This document shows, piece after piece, positions 54,002 to 62,328 of a DNA stretch of 64,000 bases (the first letter of the stretch is position 1; every line of letters starts with the position of its first letter). The notes under the pieces were generated by a model, which worked only from the letters and a program-made list of their open reading frames with translations, was not told the origin of the DNA and made no database searches. Made by a program: the position numbers and the translations under genes. Location of the stretch: the NCBI RefSeq assembly GCF_017744695.1, contig NZ_JAGIAS010000004.1, forward strand, positions 269,303-333,302, written 5' to 3'. This DNA comes from Dyadobacter sp. (GTDB taxonomy: Bacteria; Bacteroidota; Bacteroidia; Cytophagales; Spirosomataceae).

Positions 54002-55312
54002 TCAGGAAATCACTTCGCCGTAAAGGTCGAATTCCTCGGCGGAAGTTACTTTCACCTGCGCGAAATCGCCCAACCGTACATACTGGCTCGCAGGGACAAG
54101 TACCTCATTATCCACCTCGGGTGAATCGTATTCGGTACGGCCGATGAAATAGCCTCCTTCCTTGCGGTCGAAGAGTACTTTAAATGTCTTACCGATTTTT
54201 TCCTGGTTAAGCTCTGCTGAAATGCCTTGCTGCAACTCCATAATCGCGTCGGCACGCTCTTGCTTCACTTCCGGATCGATATCGTCCTCCATCGTGAATG
54301 AATGCGTATTGTCCTCATGCGAGTACTGGAATGCTCCCAGCCGGTCGAAACGCATTTTTTCCACGAATTCGTAGGTTTCATCGAACAGCGCTTCCGTTTC
54401 GCCGGGGTGACCGACGATCAATGTCGTGCGCAATGCGATATCAGGCACTTTGTCGCGGATCGAGTAGATGAGCGCTTCGGTTTTTTCACGGGTAATACCG
54501 CGGCGCATGAGTTTCAGCATTTCGGTCGAACCCGATTGCAGCGGCATATCGAGGTATTTGGCGATGTTACTGCGCTCGTTCATCACATCCAGAATATCCA
54601 TCGGAAAGCCCGCCGGGTAGGCATATTGCAGGCGGATCCAGTCGATACCTTCCACATCGGAAAGGTTACGGAGCAGATCGGACAAGTTTCTCTTTTTGTA
54701 AATATCCAGACCGTAATATGTCAGGTCCTGGGCGATGAGGATGAGCTCTTTGGTGCCGCGTTTAGCAAGCGATTTCGCTTCTTTTACCAGCTCGTCGATC
54801 GGCCTCGACACGTGGCCCCCGCGCATGAGCGGGATCGCGCAGAACGAGCACGGGCGGTCGCAACCTTCGGCGATTTTCAGGTACGCGTAATGCGCGGGGG
54901 TGGTGAGCAGGCGCTCGCCTACGAGCTCATGCTTGTAATCGGCTTTCAGTGTTTTGAGCAGGCGGGGAAGCTCATTAGTACCGAACCAGGCGTCCACTGT
55001 GGGTATTTCAACCGCCAGTTCGTCCTTGTAACGGTGCGAGAGGCAGCCTGTCACATACACTTTATCCACCATTCCGGCCGCTTTGGCATCAGCATAGCGC
55101 AAAATCGTGTTGATCGATTCCTCCTTCGCATTATCAATAAACCCGCAGGTATTGATCACGACAATCTGTGAATCATCCTTTTTAGACTCATGGTCCACCG
55201 CGAAACCGTTGCCTTTAAGCTGTGTGTACAGCACCTCCGAGTCGACCAGGTTTTTCGAGCAACCCAGCGTCACGATATTGACTTTATTCTTGACTATTCC
55301 TTTGGTTTTCAT
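54002..55312 (-). CDS. rimO: Ribosomal protein uS12 methylthiotransferase RimO
   Basis: A 436-residue radical SAM enzyme that adds a methylthio group to an Asp of ribosomal protein S12. The N-terminal MTTase domain has VTLGCSKNLVDSEVL. The radical SAM cluster motif is CDRPCSFCAIPLMRGG (CxxxCxxC). RLQYAYPAGFP and YLDMPLQSGS follow. The C-terminal TRAM-like domain carries KTFKVLFDRKEGGYFIGRTE. The motif set favours RimO over MiaB. Confidence 0.94.
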   Translation of the reverse strand: MKTKGIVKNKVNIVTLGCSKNLVDSEVLYTQLKGNGFAVDHESKKDDSQIVVINTCGFIDNAKEESINTILRYADAKAAGMVDKVYVTGCLSHRYKDELAVEIPTVDAWFGTNELPRLLKTLKADYKHELVGERLLTTPAHYAYLKIAEGCDRPCSFCAIPLMRGGHVSRPIDELVKEAKSLAKRGTKELILIAQDLTYYGLDIYKKRNLSDLLRNLSDVEGIDWIRLQYAYPAGFPMDILDVMNERSNIAKYLDMPLQSGSTEMLKLMRRGITREKTEALIYSIRDKVPDIALRTTLIVGHPGETEALFDETYEFVEKMRFDRLGAFQYSHEDNTHSFTMEDDIDPEVKQERADAIMELQQGISAELNQEKIGKTFKVLFDRKEGGYFIGRTEYDSPEVDNEVLVPASQYVRLGDFAQVKVTSAEEFDLYGEVIS

Positions 55313-55361
55313 TGAAGTTGGCCTTAGGCTTTAAGCCATAAGCTATATGCTTTTGAATTAA

Positions 55362-55383
55362 TTTGACGCTGTTCAGCGTCAAA
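55362..55383 (-). other. Hairpin upstream of rimO
   Basis: TTTGACGCT / AGCGTCAAA with a 4-base loop lies 50 bases upstream of the rimO start on the minus strand. It lacks a clear T-run and could be a weak terminator for the upstream gene or a leader structure. Confidence 0.4.
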
Positions 55384-55443
55384 GTGACTGATAATGAACG
55401 GCGAAATGGGGTGCAAAGTTCGTGAAAAAATGAATAGGAAGTA

Positions 55444-56061
55444 CTATCGGATGAAAGGAAAACGGCGATGGGTGTATTCAGTCGGAAGATTTTGGAAATA
55501 CTGGTCTATCACCCAATACCCTTCCGTTTTGGGTGATATAATGAACTCATCGCCCGTCCTGAGAAAATAATGCATGTAAGCAAGTGGAAACTTGATGTTA
55601 TTGTTATGATAAACACGCACCTTTTCAATATCACCTTCCCTCAAACGGAGCACTTTATCCGTAAATGTGAGTTCCAATTCGTGCTCCTCAGGAAATGTCT
55701 CTATAACAAGCCCTTCAACATATTGCCAGTGATTGATATCCAGCGCCACCACCAAAAAACCGAATCCCATGGCCACCAAACCAACTGCGAGAAACCAAAG
55801 CCTCACCAATAGCGGGTGGTTCTCGGTGTAAGAAATATGCATGAAAAGCGCCAATTTGAAGAAAAAGCTGCCTACCAGAATGAAGTAATACGTAAACAGA
55901 CCTTCGAATTGCGAAAAGTAGTTCCAGGGTGTAGTAATGAAAGTGCGCGATACTTTCAAGGGTGAATTCCCTCCAATTGTGTCTTTCGTAAATCGCAGCA
56001 TGCGCCAGATATACCATGCAAATGGCGCGAAAACAATTAAAAAGACCAGCAGCGTATTCAT
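55444..56061 (-). CDS. Membrane protein of unknown function
   Basis: A 205-residue protein with three hydrophobic segments, at about residues 3-20, 52-75 and 88-110, then a soluble C-terminal half. The latter has a strand-rich stretch (VEGLVIETFPEEHELELTF) and ends EYTHRRFPFIR. No family was recognised. It lies between ftsY and rimO on the same strand but with about 100-130 base gaps. Confidence 0.6.
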   Translation of the reverse strand: MNTLLVFLIVFAPFAWYIWRMLRFTKDTIGGNSPLKVSRTFITTPWNYFSQFEGLFTYYFILVGSFFFKLALFMHISYTENHPLLVRLWFLAVGLVAMGFGFLVVALDINHWQYVEGLVIETFPEEHELELTFTDKVLRLREGDIEKVRVYHNNNIKFPLAYMHYFLRTGDEFIISPKTEGYWVIDQYFQNLPTEYTHRRFPFIR

Positions 56062-56158
56062 AAAAAAGGTATCCCGGAATTGAATACTCCAAGATACCTT
56101 CTTATACCAAACCTGAGTGGTTTAATCTACGAGCGGTTACCGTCGCTGACCAGCGCCG

Positions 56159-57121
56159 TTATCCTATTTTCTTAAACAGCGAATCAACGAATTCCGCGCG
56201 GTCGAAGACCTGCAAATCGTCCATTTTCTCGCCTACTCCGATGTATTTCACCGGGATTTTAAATTCATCCGAAATACCGATCACGACACCGCCTTTTGCA
56301 GTTCCGTCGAGTTTGGTAATGGCTAATGCGGTAATGTCGGTCACCTTGGTGAATTCGCGGGCCTGGATCACGGCATTCTGGCCGGTACTGCCGTCGAGGA
56401 CGAGCAATACTTCGTGCGGCGCATCGGGGATGATCTTCTGCATCACGCGCTTGATCTTCGAAAGCTCGTTCATCAAATTCACTTTTGTGTGCAAGCGACC
56501 CGCGGTATCGATAATGATCACATCCGCACCGGTTTCGGTACCTTTTTTCAATGCATCGAACGCTACGGCCGACGGATCGGTGTTCATCCCGTGATCGATC
56601 ACCGGCACATTCACGCGCTGGCCCCAGAGTTTTAGCTGGTCAACGGCCGCTGCGCGGAAGGTATCCGCTGCGCCGAGTACCACTTTATGGCCTCGCTGGT
56701 GAAACTGGTGTGCCAGCTTGCCGATCGTCGTCGTTTTACCTACCCCATTCACACCCACAACCATAATTACGTACGGCTTCGGCAAATGCTCGGTTTCGAA
56801 GCTGTCGGTAATGTCCACCGACTTATTCTCGGTCAGCAATGCGGCAATTTCTTCGCGCAGGATGCTATCGAGCTCGGCCGTGGAAGCATATTTATCCCTG
56901 GCTACGCGTTCTTCGATGCGTTTGATGACCTTCACGGTCGTCTCGACACCCACATCGGAGCTTACAAGTATATCTTCCAGTTCATCGAGTACGTCCTCGT
57001 CGATGGTGGTTTTACCCACGATCGCGCGCGAGAGCTTGCCAAAGAAGCTGTCCTTGCTTTTTTCGAGGCCCTTATCTAATGTTTCTTTTTTCTCCTTTGA
57101 AAAAAAGCCAAATAAACCCAT
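56159..57121 (-). CDS. ftsY: Signal recognition particle receptor FtsY
   Basis: A 320-residue SRP-GTPase that docks ribosome-SRP complexes at the membrane. The N-domain helices (about 20-100) are followed by the G-domain. G1 is VGVNGVGKTTTIGKLA, G3 is IIDTAGRLHTKVNLM and G4 is TKLDGTAKGGVV. GVGEKMDDLQVFDRAEFVD closes the fold. The short N-terminal A-region (KEKKETLDKGLEKSK) is usual for Bacteroidota. It is followed upstream by a terminator and a palindromic repeat. Confidence 0.96.
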   Translation of the reverse strand: MGLFGFFSKEKKETLDKGLEKSKDSFFGKLSRAIVGKTTIDEDVLDELEDILVSSDVGVETTVKVIKRIEERVARDKYASTAELDSILREEIAALLTENKSVDITDSFETEHLPKPYVIMVVGVNGVGKTTTIGKLAHQFHQRGHKVVLGAADTFRAAAVDQLKLWGQRVNVPVIDHGMNTDPSAVAFDALKKGTETGADVIIIDTAGRLHTKVNLMNELSKIKRVMQKIIPDAPHEVLLVLDGSTGQNAVIQAREFTKVTDITALAITKLDGTAKGGVVIGISDEFKIPVKYIGVGEKMDDLQVFDRAEFVDSLFKKIG

Positions 57122-57155
57122 AGTGCTGATTACATTGATGGCTCAAAAATAAAAC

Positions 57156-57181
57156 AAAAAAGTCCCGGAAAGGGACTTTTT
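57156..57181 (-). terminator. Rho-independent terminator after the rpmG/DUF4295 transcript
   Basis: Stem AAAAAGTCCC / GGGACTTTTT with a 5-base loop and T-run on either strand. Confidence 0.7.
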
Positions 57182-57193
57182 ATAAATTCAACC

Positions 57194-57255
57194 CTTCGAC
57201 TTCGCTCAGGGTGACAAAAATATTGCGCTTGATGTCAGTCTGAGCGCAGTCGAAG
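57194..57255. repeat. TGTCA/TGACA-family palindromic repeat
   Basis: Left arm CTTCGACTTCGCTCAGGGTGACA and right arm TGTCAGTCTGAGCGCAGTCGAAG pair at 20 of 23 positions. The core GCTCAG...TGACA and the CTTCGAC ends recur at 33.5 kb and, in part, at 53.4 kb. Confidence 0.78.
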
Positions 57256-57285
57256 ACAGTCCGAGCGAACCGGTGCGGCCGAAGA

Positions 57286-57438
57286 CTAGTTTTTCAATGC
57301 ACCCTGTACGCCGTCCAGGGGAACGATTTCTTCTTTGAAGGTATAAGCTCCTGTTTTAGGAGATTTTACGGCTTTGATCACTTTCGCGAATGCTTTACCG
57401 CCTTCTTTTTTCAGGGTAGCAACTACTTTCTTTGCCAT
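57286..57438 (-). CDS. DUF4295 small basic protein
   Basis: A 50-residue protein: MAKKVVATLKKEGGKAFAKV, then VIKAVKSPKTGAYTFKEEIV, ending VQGALKN. This is the DUF4295 family, found almost only in Bacteroidota next to ribosomal protein genes rpmB/rpmG. It is very basic and probably a ribosome-associated protein, though its role is unknown. It follows rpmG after about 100 bases on the same strand. Confidence 0.88.
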   Translation of the reverse strand: MAKKVVATLKKEGGKAFAKVIKAVKSPKTGAYTFKEEIVPLDGVQGALKN

Positions 57439-57541
57439 GTCTGTATATCAGTTAGAAGTTATTTTGTTAATGATTAACTGTTCAACGCTTACCCAGTTAT
57501 TGTTCAGCTTCACGTGACAGTTAACGGGTAACAAGACGAAC

Positions 57542-57724
57542 TTACTTAATTTCTTTGTGGACTGTGTAACGTCTCAGGAAAGAGTTGAATTTCTTCAATT
57601 CCATACGGCCTGGCGTATTCTTCCGATTTTTTGTGGTCACGTAACGTGACATGCCTGGAACACCGCTTTCTTTTTGTTCAGTGCATTCCAAAATGACCTG
57701 TACTCTATTACCTTTCTTAGCCAT
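57542..57724 (-). CDS. rpmG: 50S ribosomal protein bL33
   Basis: A 60-residue ribosomal protein. [20 protein letters not shown] and [19 protein letters not shown] with the C-terminal [11 protein letters not shown] are diagnostic of bL33. The ATG at 57724 is preferred; a longer open frame upstream runs into the promoter. It has no zinc-ribbon Cys pairs, so it is the Zn-free form. It heads a two-gene unit with the DUF4295 gene. Confidence 0.95.
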   Translation of the reverse strand: MAKKGNRVQVILECTEQKESGVPGMSRYVTTKNRKNTPGRMELKKFNSFLRRYTVHKEIK

Positions 57725-57753
57725 TGCTTTACATCGTTTTACAAATAGGAGTG

Positions 57754-57787
57754 CAAAAGTAAAGACATTTTGCATTAATCGCAACAA
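57754..57787 (-). promoter_or_regulatory. Bacteroidota-type promoter of rpmG
   Basis: On the minus strand a TTGTTG element (57782-57787) is followed after about 20 bases by TACTTTTG (57754-57761), a perfect TAnnTTTG -7 box. It lies 30 bases upstream of the rpmG ATG. Confidence 0.65.
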
Positions 57788-57998
57788 TTACAGACAAATA
57801 AACAAGAAATTTTCCTGAATTTGCTAAAAGCCACCTGCGGATAAGCGGTTGTCGGACAAGCGAATAGAATTCGGTGTTTTCAAGAATCGTCCGAATTTCT
57901 GCCATGACCATGACGGAAATCTAACGCAAACTTGCTTTCTTCGTGGTCGATTTGGTATCGCAACCTTAATCTGGCGAAAATTCTTAAAAATTAACACA

Positions 57999-58532
57999 AT
58001 GACACTCAAAAAAAGCGCTTCTTTGGCCCTGATGGCCCTGGCAGTTTCTTTCTTCATCGGTTGTTCGTCCAAGGAAGACCGTGACAAATATGATCAGTGG
58101 TACGGCTCGGGAAGCAAATCGCGCGAAGAAGCGGCCCTCGTGAAGCTACAAAGCGATAGAAAAGCAGCGGCAGAAAAGGCAGAAGCCGAAGCAGCTGCGA
58201 AGCCGGCTACACCGGCAGCAACGCCGGGCGATACAGCAGCCACGGCAGCAGCTCCCGCAACCGATGCCACACCCAAACGCAAGCCGGTACCCGCAGAAGT
58301 GTCCGCGTTGCTGAACAAACACACTTGCTTCGCTTGCCACCAGGCTTACGACAAGGTAATCGGGCCTGCCTACTCAGAAGTTGCTAAGAAAAAATATACT
58401 GCTGACCAGATTGTGGAGCTGGTTCACAGCCCAAAACCGGAACACTGGCCTGGCTATCCTCCGATGGCGCCGTTGGCCCACGTTCCAAAAGCTGACATTG
58501 TTGTAATCGCCAACTGGATCAACTCACTCTGA
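57999..58532 (+). CDS. Lipoprotein c-type cytochrome
   Basis: A 177-residue protein starting at the ATG at 57999. The lipobox is FIGC, so it is lipid-anchored. An Ala/Lys/Glu/Pro-rich linker at about residues 45-95 joins it to one class I cytochrome c domain. The heme motif is CFACH with GPAYSEVAKKK following, and a Met ligand probably in YPPMAPL. It would be a periplasmic electron carrier tethered by a flexible arm. The partner is not visible. Confidence 0.88.
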   Translation: MTLKKSASLALMALAVSFFIGCSSKEDRDKYDQWYGSGSKSREEAALVKLQSDRKAAAEKAEAEAAAKPATPAATPGDTAATAAAPATDATPKRKPVPAEVSALLNKHTCFACHQAYDKVIGPAYSEVAKKKYTADQIVELVHSPKPEHWPGYPPMAPLAHVPKADIVVIANWINSL

Positions 58533-58598
58533 TCCCTGGCAAAACCGGCTATATTCCATAAAATACGGGTCGTTCATGCTATGGACGGCCCGTATTTG

Positions 58599-58606
58599 TA
58601 TCTTTG
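58599..58606 (+). promoter_or_regulatory. Promoter -7 element of gatB
   Basis: TATCTTTG, a perfect TAnnTTTG box, lies 22 bases upstream of the gatB ATG. The -33 element is not clear. Confidence 0.5.
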
Positions 58607-58627
58607 CGAAAGCATTAGTAATATAAT

Positions 58628-60118
58628 ATGAGTCAAACCGCAATTCACCCCGCTGACGTTACCGATGAACTTCTGGCCGCTTATGAAACCGTAATCGGGC
58701 TCGAAGTACATTGCCAGCTTCTGACGGAATCCAAGCTGTTTACCCGCGATTTCAACATTTTCGGCACAGAACCCAACACCAATATCGGTCCGCTGACGAT
58801 CGCATTGCCCGGGACTTTACCCAAAGTCAATAAAAAAGCAGTCGAATACGCCATCCGCCTGGGCATTGCCTGCGGGTGCTCGATCAGCAAGAGGACCATT
58901 TTCGACCGTAAAAACTACTTTTATCCCGACCTTCCGAAAGGTTACCAGATCTCGCAGGACAAAAAGCCGATCTGCGAACAGGGCGGCGTGCATATTTCCT
59001 TTAAGCACGACGGCAAGTTCACCGAAAAAACCATTCGCTTCCACCACATCCATTTGGAAGAAGACGCGGGAAAATCGGTGCACGACGGCAGTCACACCGA
59101 GACCATGCTCGATTACAACCGCGCCGGAACGCCCCTGGTGGAAATGGTTTCGGAGCCGGATTTGCGTTCGGCAGAGGAAACAGGCGCATTTGTGACAGAA
59201 ATTCGTCGGTTGGTGCGCTATTTGGGCATCAGCGACGGTAATATGGAAGAAGGTTCCCTGCGCGCGGACGTGAACGTGTCCCTGCGCAAGAAGGGTGCGG
59301 CAGAATATGGAACAAAAGTCGAGATCAAAAACATGAACTCGATCCGTAACATGATGCGCGCCATTGCCTATGAGGAGCGCCGCCAGGCAGCCATGCTCGA
59401 AAACGGCGAGACAATCCAGCAGGAAACGCGGATGTTCGACGTGGAAAGCGGGCAAACTTACGGGATGCGTGTAAAAGAGACCATGAACGATTACCGCTAC
59501 TTCCCAGACCCCGATTTGAGCCCGGTGGTGATTTCGGACGAATGGCTGGAAAGCATCAAGGCAAGTATGCCTGCATTGCCACACGAGCTGCGTGAAAAAT
59601 TTGTGAATCAATATGGTATCCCGGCCTACGACGCCGCGGTACTGACCGATACCCGCGAACTGGCCGAATATTTCGAGGCAGTTTGTGCTAACACAGCGCA
59701 TTTCAAAGCGGTATCGAACTGGCTGATGGGCCCCGTGAAATCCTACCTGAACGACCATCACGGTGACATCGCCCTTTTCCCGATCAGCGCCGGAAACCTG
59801 GCCGCTTTGATCGAACTGAACGAATCGGGCGCAGTAAGCCATTCGGTGGCTGCACAGAAGATTTTCCCGGTCATGCTGGAAGAGCCAAACCACGAGCCTT
59901 CGGAGATCGCTTCGTCAAATAACTGGCTGCAAAACAGCAATACGAACGAGCTTGAAACGTTGGTAGATGAGGTGATCGGCGCTATGCCCGACAAGGTCGC
60001 AGCTTACAGAAAAGGGAAAAAAGGCCTTATGGGGCTATTCGTCGGCGAAGTGATGAAAAAATCGAACGGGGCCGCAGATCCCAAGCTCGTGAACCAGTTG
60101 CTCGCGCAAAAGTTATAG
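58628..60118 (+). CDS. gatB: Aspartyl/glutamyl-tRNA amidotransferase subunit B
   Basis: A 496-residue subunit that activates mis-acylated Glu-tRNA(Gln) or Asp-tRNA(Asn) for amidation. VIGLEVHCQL at the N terminus, FDRKNYFYPDLPKGYQISQ, DYNRAGTPLVEMVSEPD and SLRADVNVSLR are the family signatures. The C-terminal helical YqeY-like domain (NEL..LVDEVIGAMPDKVAAY, KGKKGLMGLFVGEVMK) binds tRNA. gatA and gatC are not in the window, as is common in this phylum. Confidence 0.96.
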   Translation: MSQTAIHPADVTDELLAAYETVIGLEVHCQLLTESKLFTRDFNIFGTEPNTNIGPLTIALPGTLPKVNKKAVEYAIRLGIACGCSISKRTIFDRKNYFYPDLPKGYQISQDKKPICEQGGVHISFKHDGKFTEKTIRFHHIHLEEDAGKSVHDGSHTETMLDYNRAGTPLVEMVSEPDLRSAEETGAFVTEIRRLVRYLGISDGNMEEGSLRADVNVSLRKKGAAEYGTKVEIKNMNSIRNMMRAIAYEERRQAAMLENGETIQQETRMFDVESGQTYGMRVKETMNDYRYFPDPDLSPVVISDEWLESIKASMPALPHELREKFVNQYGIPAYDAAVLTDTRELAEYFEAVCANTAHFKAVSNWLMGPVKSYLNDHHGDIALFPISAGNLAALIELNESGAVSHSVAAQKIFPVMLEEPNHEPSEIASSNNWLQNSNTNELETLVDEVIGAMPDKVAAYRKGKKGLMGLFVGEVMKKSNGAADPKLVNQLLAQKL

Positions 60119-60148
60119 ATCACACATTTGACAATCGAACAGAAGATC

Positions 60149-61300
60149 ATGAAGGCATTTATCAAACAGAGTGCATTGGTTTTGGGTGGCGCGTTACTGA
60201 GCCTCCAGGTCATGGCGCAAATCGAACCGAAAGGCTTTACTATCAATGGAAAGGTCAAAAACGGTTCCAAAGGCGAAAAAGTCATTCTGTCCCAATCCAC
60301 TGCAGCCGGATCTTCTGTTAAACTCGATTCCGCATTATTAGGCGCCGATGGCAGTTTTACGCTAAAGGGCGTAGATAAAGACCGCGGCAGCTTTTTCACC
60401 CTCAATATCGCCGACCGGCAGAAGTTCCCCTTGCTCGTGGAAGGTGGGGAAACGTTCAGTATTACCGCCGACGGCACCCAGCGCGACGATAAAGGCAATG
60501 GCGGAAAGGTGTCCATCACCGGTTCCAAAAACATGGAGTACTACGCCAAAGTCGACCAGCTGATGCAGGCATTTTCCGCGAAAGTGACTGGCTGGAACGA
60601 AGCCTATGCAGCTGCGGAAGAGAAAAAAGACGCTAAAAAAATCCAGGAAATACAACAGGCCTACCAGGCAGCAGAGAAAGAAAGGGTAGCTACATTGCGC
60701 CAGATGATCCCTGAAATGGGAACGTCGCTTATCGCGCTTTTTTCGGCCAACAACTTTCTTACGCCTGAGAACGACCTGGACATCCTGAAAAAATTGGCCG
60801 ATGACTATTCCAAAGTAGATCCCGTGCCCACGCTCGCGAAAGGCTTTATCGGGTCTGTTAAAAGAATGGCAGGTCTTGCCGTAGGCGAGCAAGCCCCTGA
60901 TTTCACACTCAACAGCCCCGAAGGCAAACAGATCGCATTATCATCATTGCGCGGCAAATATGTGCTGATCGACTTCTGGGCCTCATGGTGCGGACCTTGC
61001 CGAATGGAAAACCCGAATGTGGTACGAATGTATGACAAGTTCAAGAACAAAGGCTTCGATATTTTCGGCGTTTCGCTGGACGATAACGAAAAAGCCTGGA
61101 AGACGGCTATCGAACGCGACAAACTAACCTGGCTGCACGGCTCGGAATTGAAGAAATGGAATTCGGGGGTTGCGCAGACGTATGGCGTCAATGCGATCCC
61201 CGCCACATTCCTGCTCGATAAAGAAGGCAAGATCATTGCAAAAAACCTCCGCGGCGCGGCGCTCGAAACCAAGCTCACCGAGTTGCTGGGGGCTCAGTAA
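60149..61300 (+). CDS. TlpA-type thioredoxin with DUF4369-like N-domain
   Basis: A 383-residue secreted protein. A signal peptide (ends SLQVMAQ) leads into a beta-rich DUF4369-like domain (about 25-120). A helical stretch (about 120-220) comes next. The C-terminal thioredoxin/AhpC fold (about 245-380) has the redox motif WASWCGPCRMENPNV and the cis-Pro loop VNAIPATFLLD. It probably acts in periplasmic disulfide or heme-related redox work. The ATG at 60149 starts the signal peptide and is chosen over a TTG upstream. Confidence 0.87.
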   Translation: MKAFIKQSALVLGGALLSLQVMAQIEPKGFTINGKVKNGSKGEKVILSQSTAAGSSVKLDSALLGADGSFTLKGVDKDRGSFFTLNIADRQKFPLLVEGGETFSITADGTQRDDKGNGGKVSITGSKNMEYYAKVDQLMQAFSAKVTGWNEAYAAAEEKKDAKKIQEIQQAYQAAEKERVATLRQMIPEMGTSLIALFSANNFLTPENDLDILKKLADDYSKVDPVPTLAKGFIGSVKRMAGLAVGEQAPDFTLNSPEGKQIALSSLRGKYVLIDFWASWCGPCRMENPNVVRMYDKFKNKGFDIFGVSLDDNEKAWKTAIERDKLTWLHGSELKKWNSGVAQTYGVNAIPATFLLDKEGKIIAKNLRGAALETKLTELLGAQ

Positions 61301-61324
61301 TACACTTTTTGGTTATAAATAATA

Positions 61325-61357
61325 AAATCCGCAGAGTTGATCCTGCGGATTTTTTTT
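61325..61357 (+). terminator. Rho-independent terminator of the TlpA-type gene
   Basis: Stem AATCCGCAG / CTGCGGATT followed by a run of T, about 25 bases after the stop. Confidence 0.88.
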
Positions 61358-61433
61358 AGTTCATGAGTTTAGAGTCTAATAGTTCAATGTTAAACGTTGT
61401 TGACTTTGAACTCATGGACTTTCAACTTTTGAC

Positions 61434-62312
61434 TCAGAAATCCTCGTCGAGCTGATAATGAAACAGTAGCGGGTCGGGATATTTGAAATCATACCGGTAC
61501 GATTTTCCGAATTTATCCCCTGAAATCAGTTTAAATGCCGGATGTTCTTCCGGTATTTTGAAAGTAGGCGCTTCCCAACCGAATTGCGCGCAGGAATCGA
61601 TATACACTTCGCTACGTGTGGGATGGAATGGAGCGGTAATATTGAATGTCTCGTTTTGAATACCCTGTTTGATAATAGCTATGATAATGCCCGCCGCGTC
61701 GTCGCGATGGATGTAGTTCACAGGAATGTCACCCGTGGTCATGTTCTTTTGCCCCTGTACATATTTGCCGGGAATGCGGTTATAGCCCAGCAGCCCGCTC
61801 AACCGCAGGATAGTCACCGTTTTTTCAGGCCTTAATGCGGCTATGGCATTTTCGGCCGCCACCATTTCGGGCTGGGGCGACTGTTCGGGTAAAACTACGT
61901 CACGCTCAACAGCCGTTTGGCTCAGGTCGCGGTAAACGCCGGTGGAGCTTACAAAAACCACTTCCTTTACCGGCGATTGCCGGATCGTATCGGCCACCAT
62001 CCGCATTTGCGCGGCATAGTTGCCTGCGACATTTTGCGACATACGAGGCGGGACAGCAATCACCACAACGTCCACATCGAAGAACGCCCCTGAAACGCTG
62101 GCGTCGATGCCCGCTTCGGGGTTTAACGGCAGTAGATAACCATCGATACCAACTCCCGCGAAAGTATCCAGCTTGGCCTCCGAAGTGGTACTCCCTTTCA
62201 CCTGCGATGTAATACCGCTGCCGAGTAACCGTTTAGCTAATGGAAACCCGAGCCAGCCACAGCCCAGGATGCTTATGCGTTTTTTTTCTACTTTTGAAAC
62301 TTGTTCCGACAT
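61434..62312 (-). CDS. NAD(P)-binding epimerase/SDR-like protein (YeeZ-like)
   Basis: A 292-residue Rossmann-fold protein. ISILGCGWLGFPLAKRLLG is the nucleotide-binding motif. VVFVSSTGVYRD holds the Ser/Thr and Tyr-type positions of extended SDRs, and ILRLSGLLGYNR and INYIHRDDAAG-like NYIHRDDAAGII follow. This arrangement is typical of atypical SDRs such as YeeZ. The substrate is unknown. It is divergent from gldB, with only 16 bases between the two start codons. Confidence 0.75.
   Translation of the reverse strand: MSEQVSKVEKKRISILGCGWLGFPLAKRLLGSGITSQVKGSTTSEAKLDTFAGVGIDGYLLPLNPEAGIDASVSGAFFDVDVVVIAVPPRMSQNVAGNYAAQMRMVADTIRQSPVKEVVFVSSTGVYRDLSQTAVERDVVLPEQSPQPEMVAAENAIAALRPEKTVTILRLSGLLGYNRIPGKYVQGQKNMTTGDIPVNYIHRDDAAGIIIAIIKQGIQNETFNITAPFHPTRSEVYIDSCAQFGWEAPTFKIPEEHPAFKLISGDKFGKSYRYDFKYPDPLLFHYQLDEDF
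62289..62296 (+). promoter_or_regulatory. Possible promoter -7 element of gldB inside the SDR gene
   Basis: TACTTTTG, a perfect TAnnTTTG box, lies 33 bases before the gldB ATG and within the first codons of the divergent gene. No clear -33 element was seen. Confidence 0.4.
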
Positions 62313-62328
62313 ATATTCTCTCCGTCCA

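Noticed and set aside
54302-55171. 289-codon plus-strand reading frame
   Set aside because: Shadow of rimO.
58817-59893. 358-codon minus-strand reading frame
   Set aside because: Shadow of gatB, which is intact on the plus strand.
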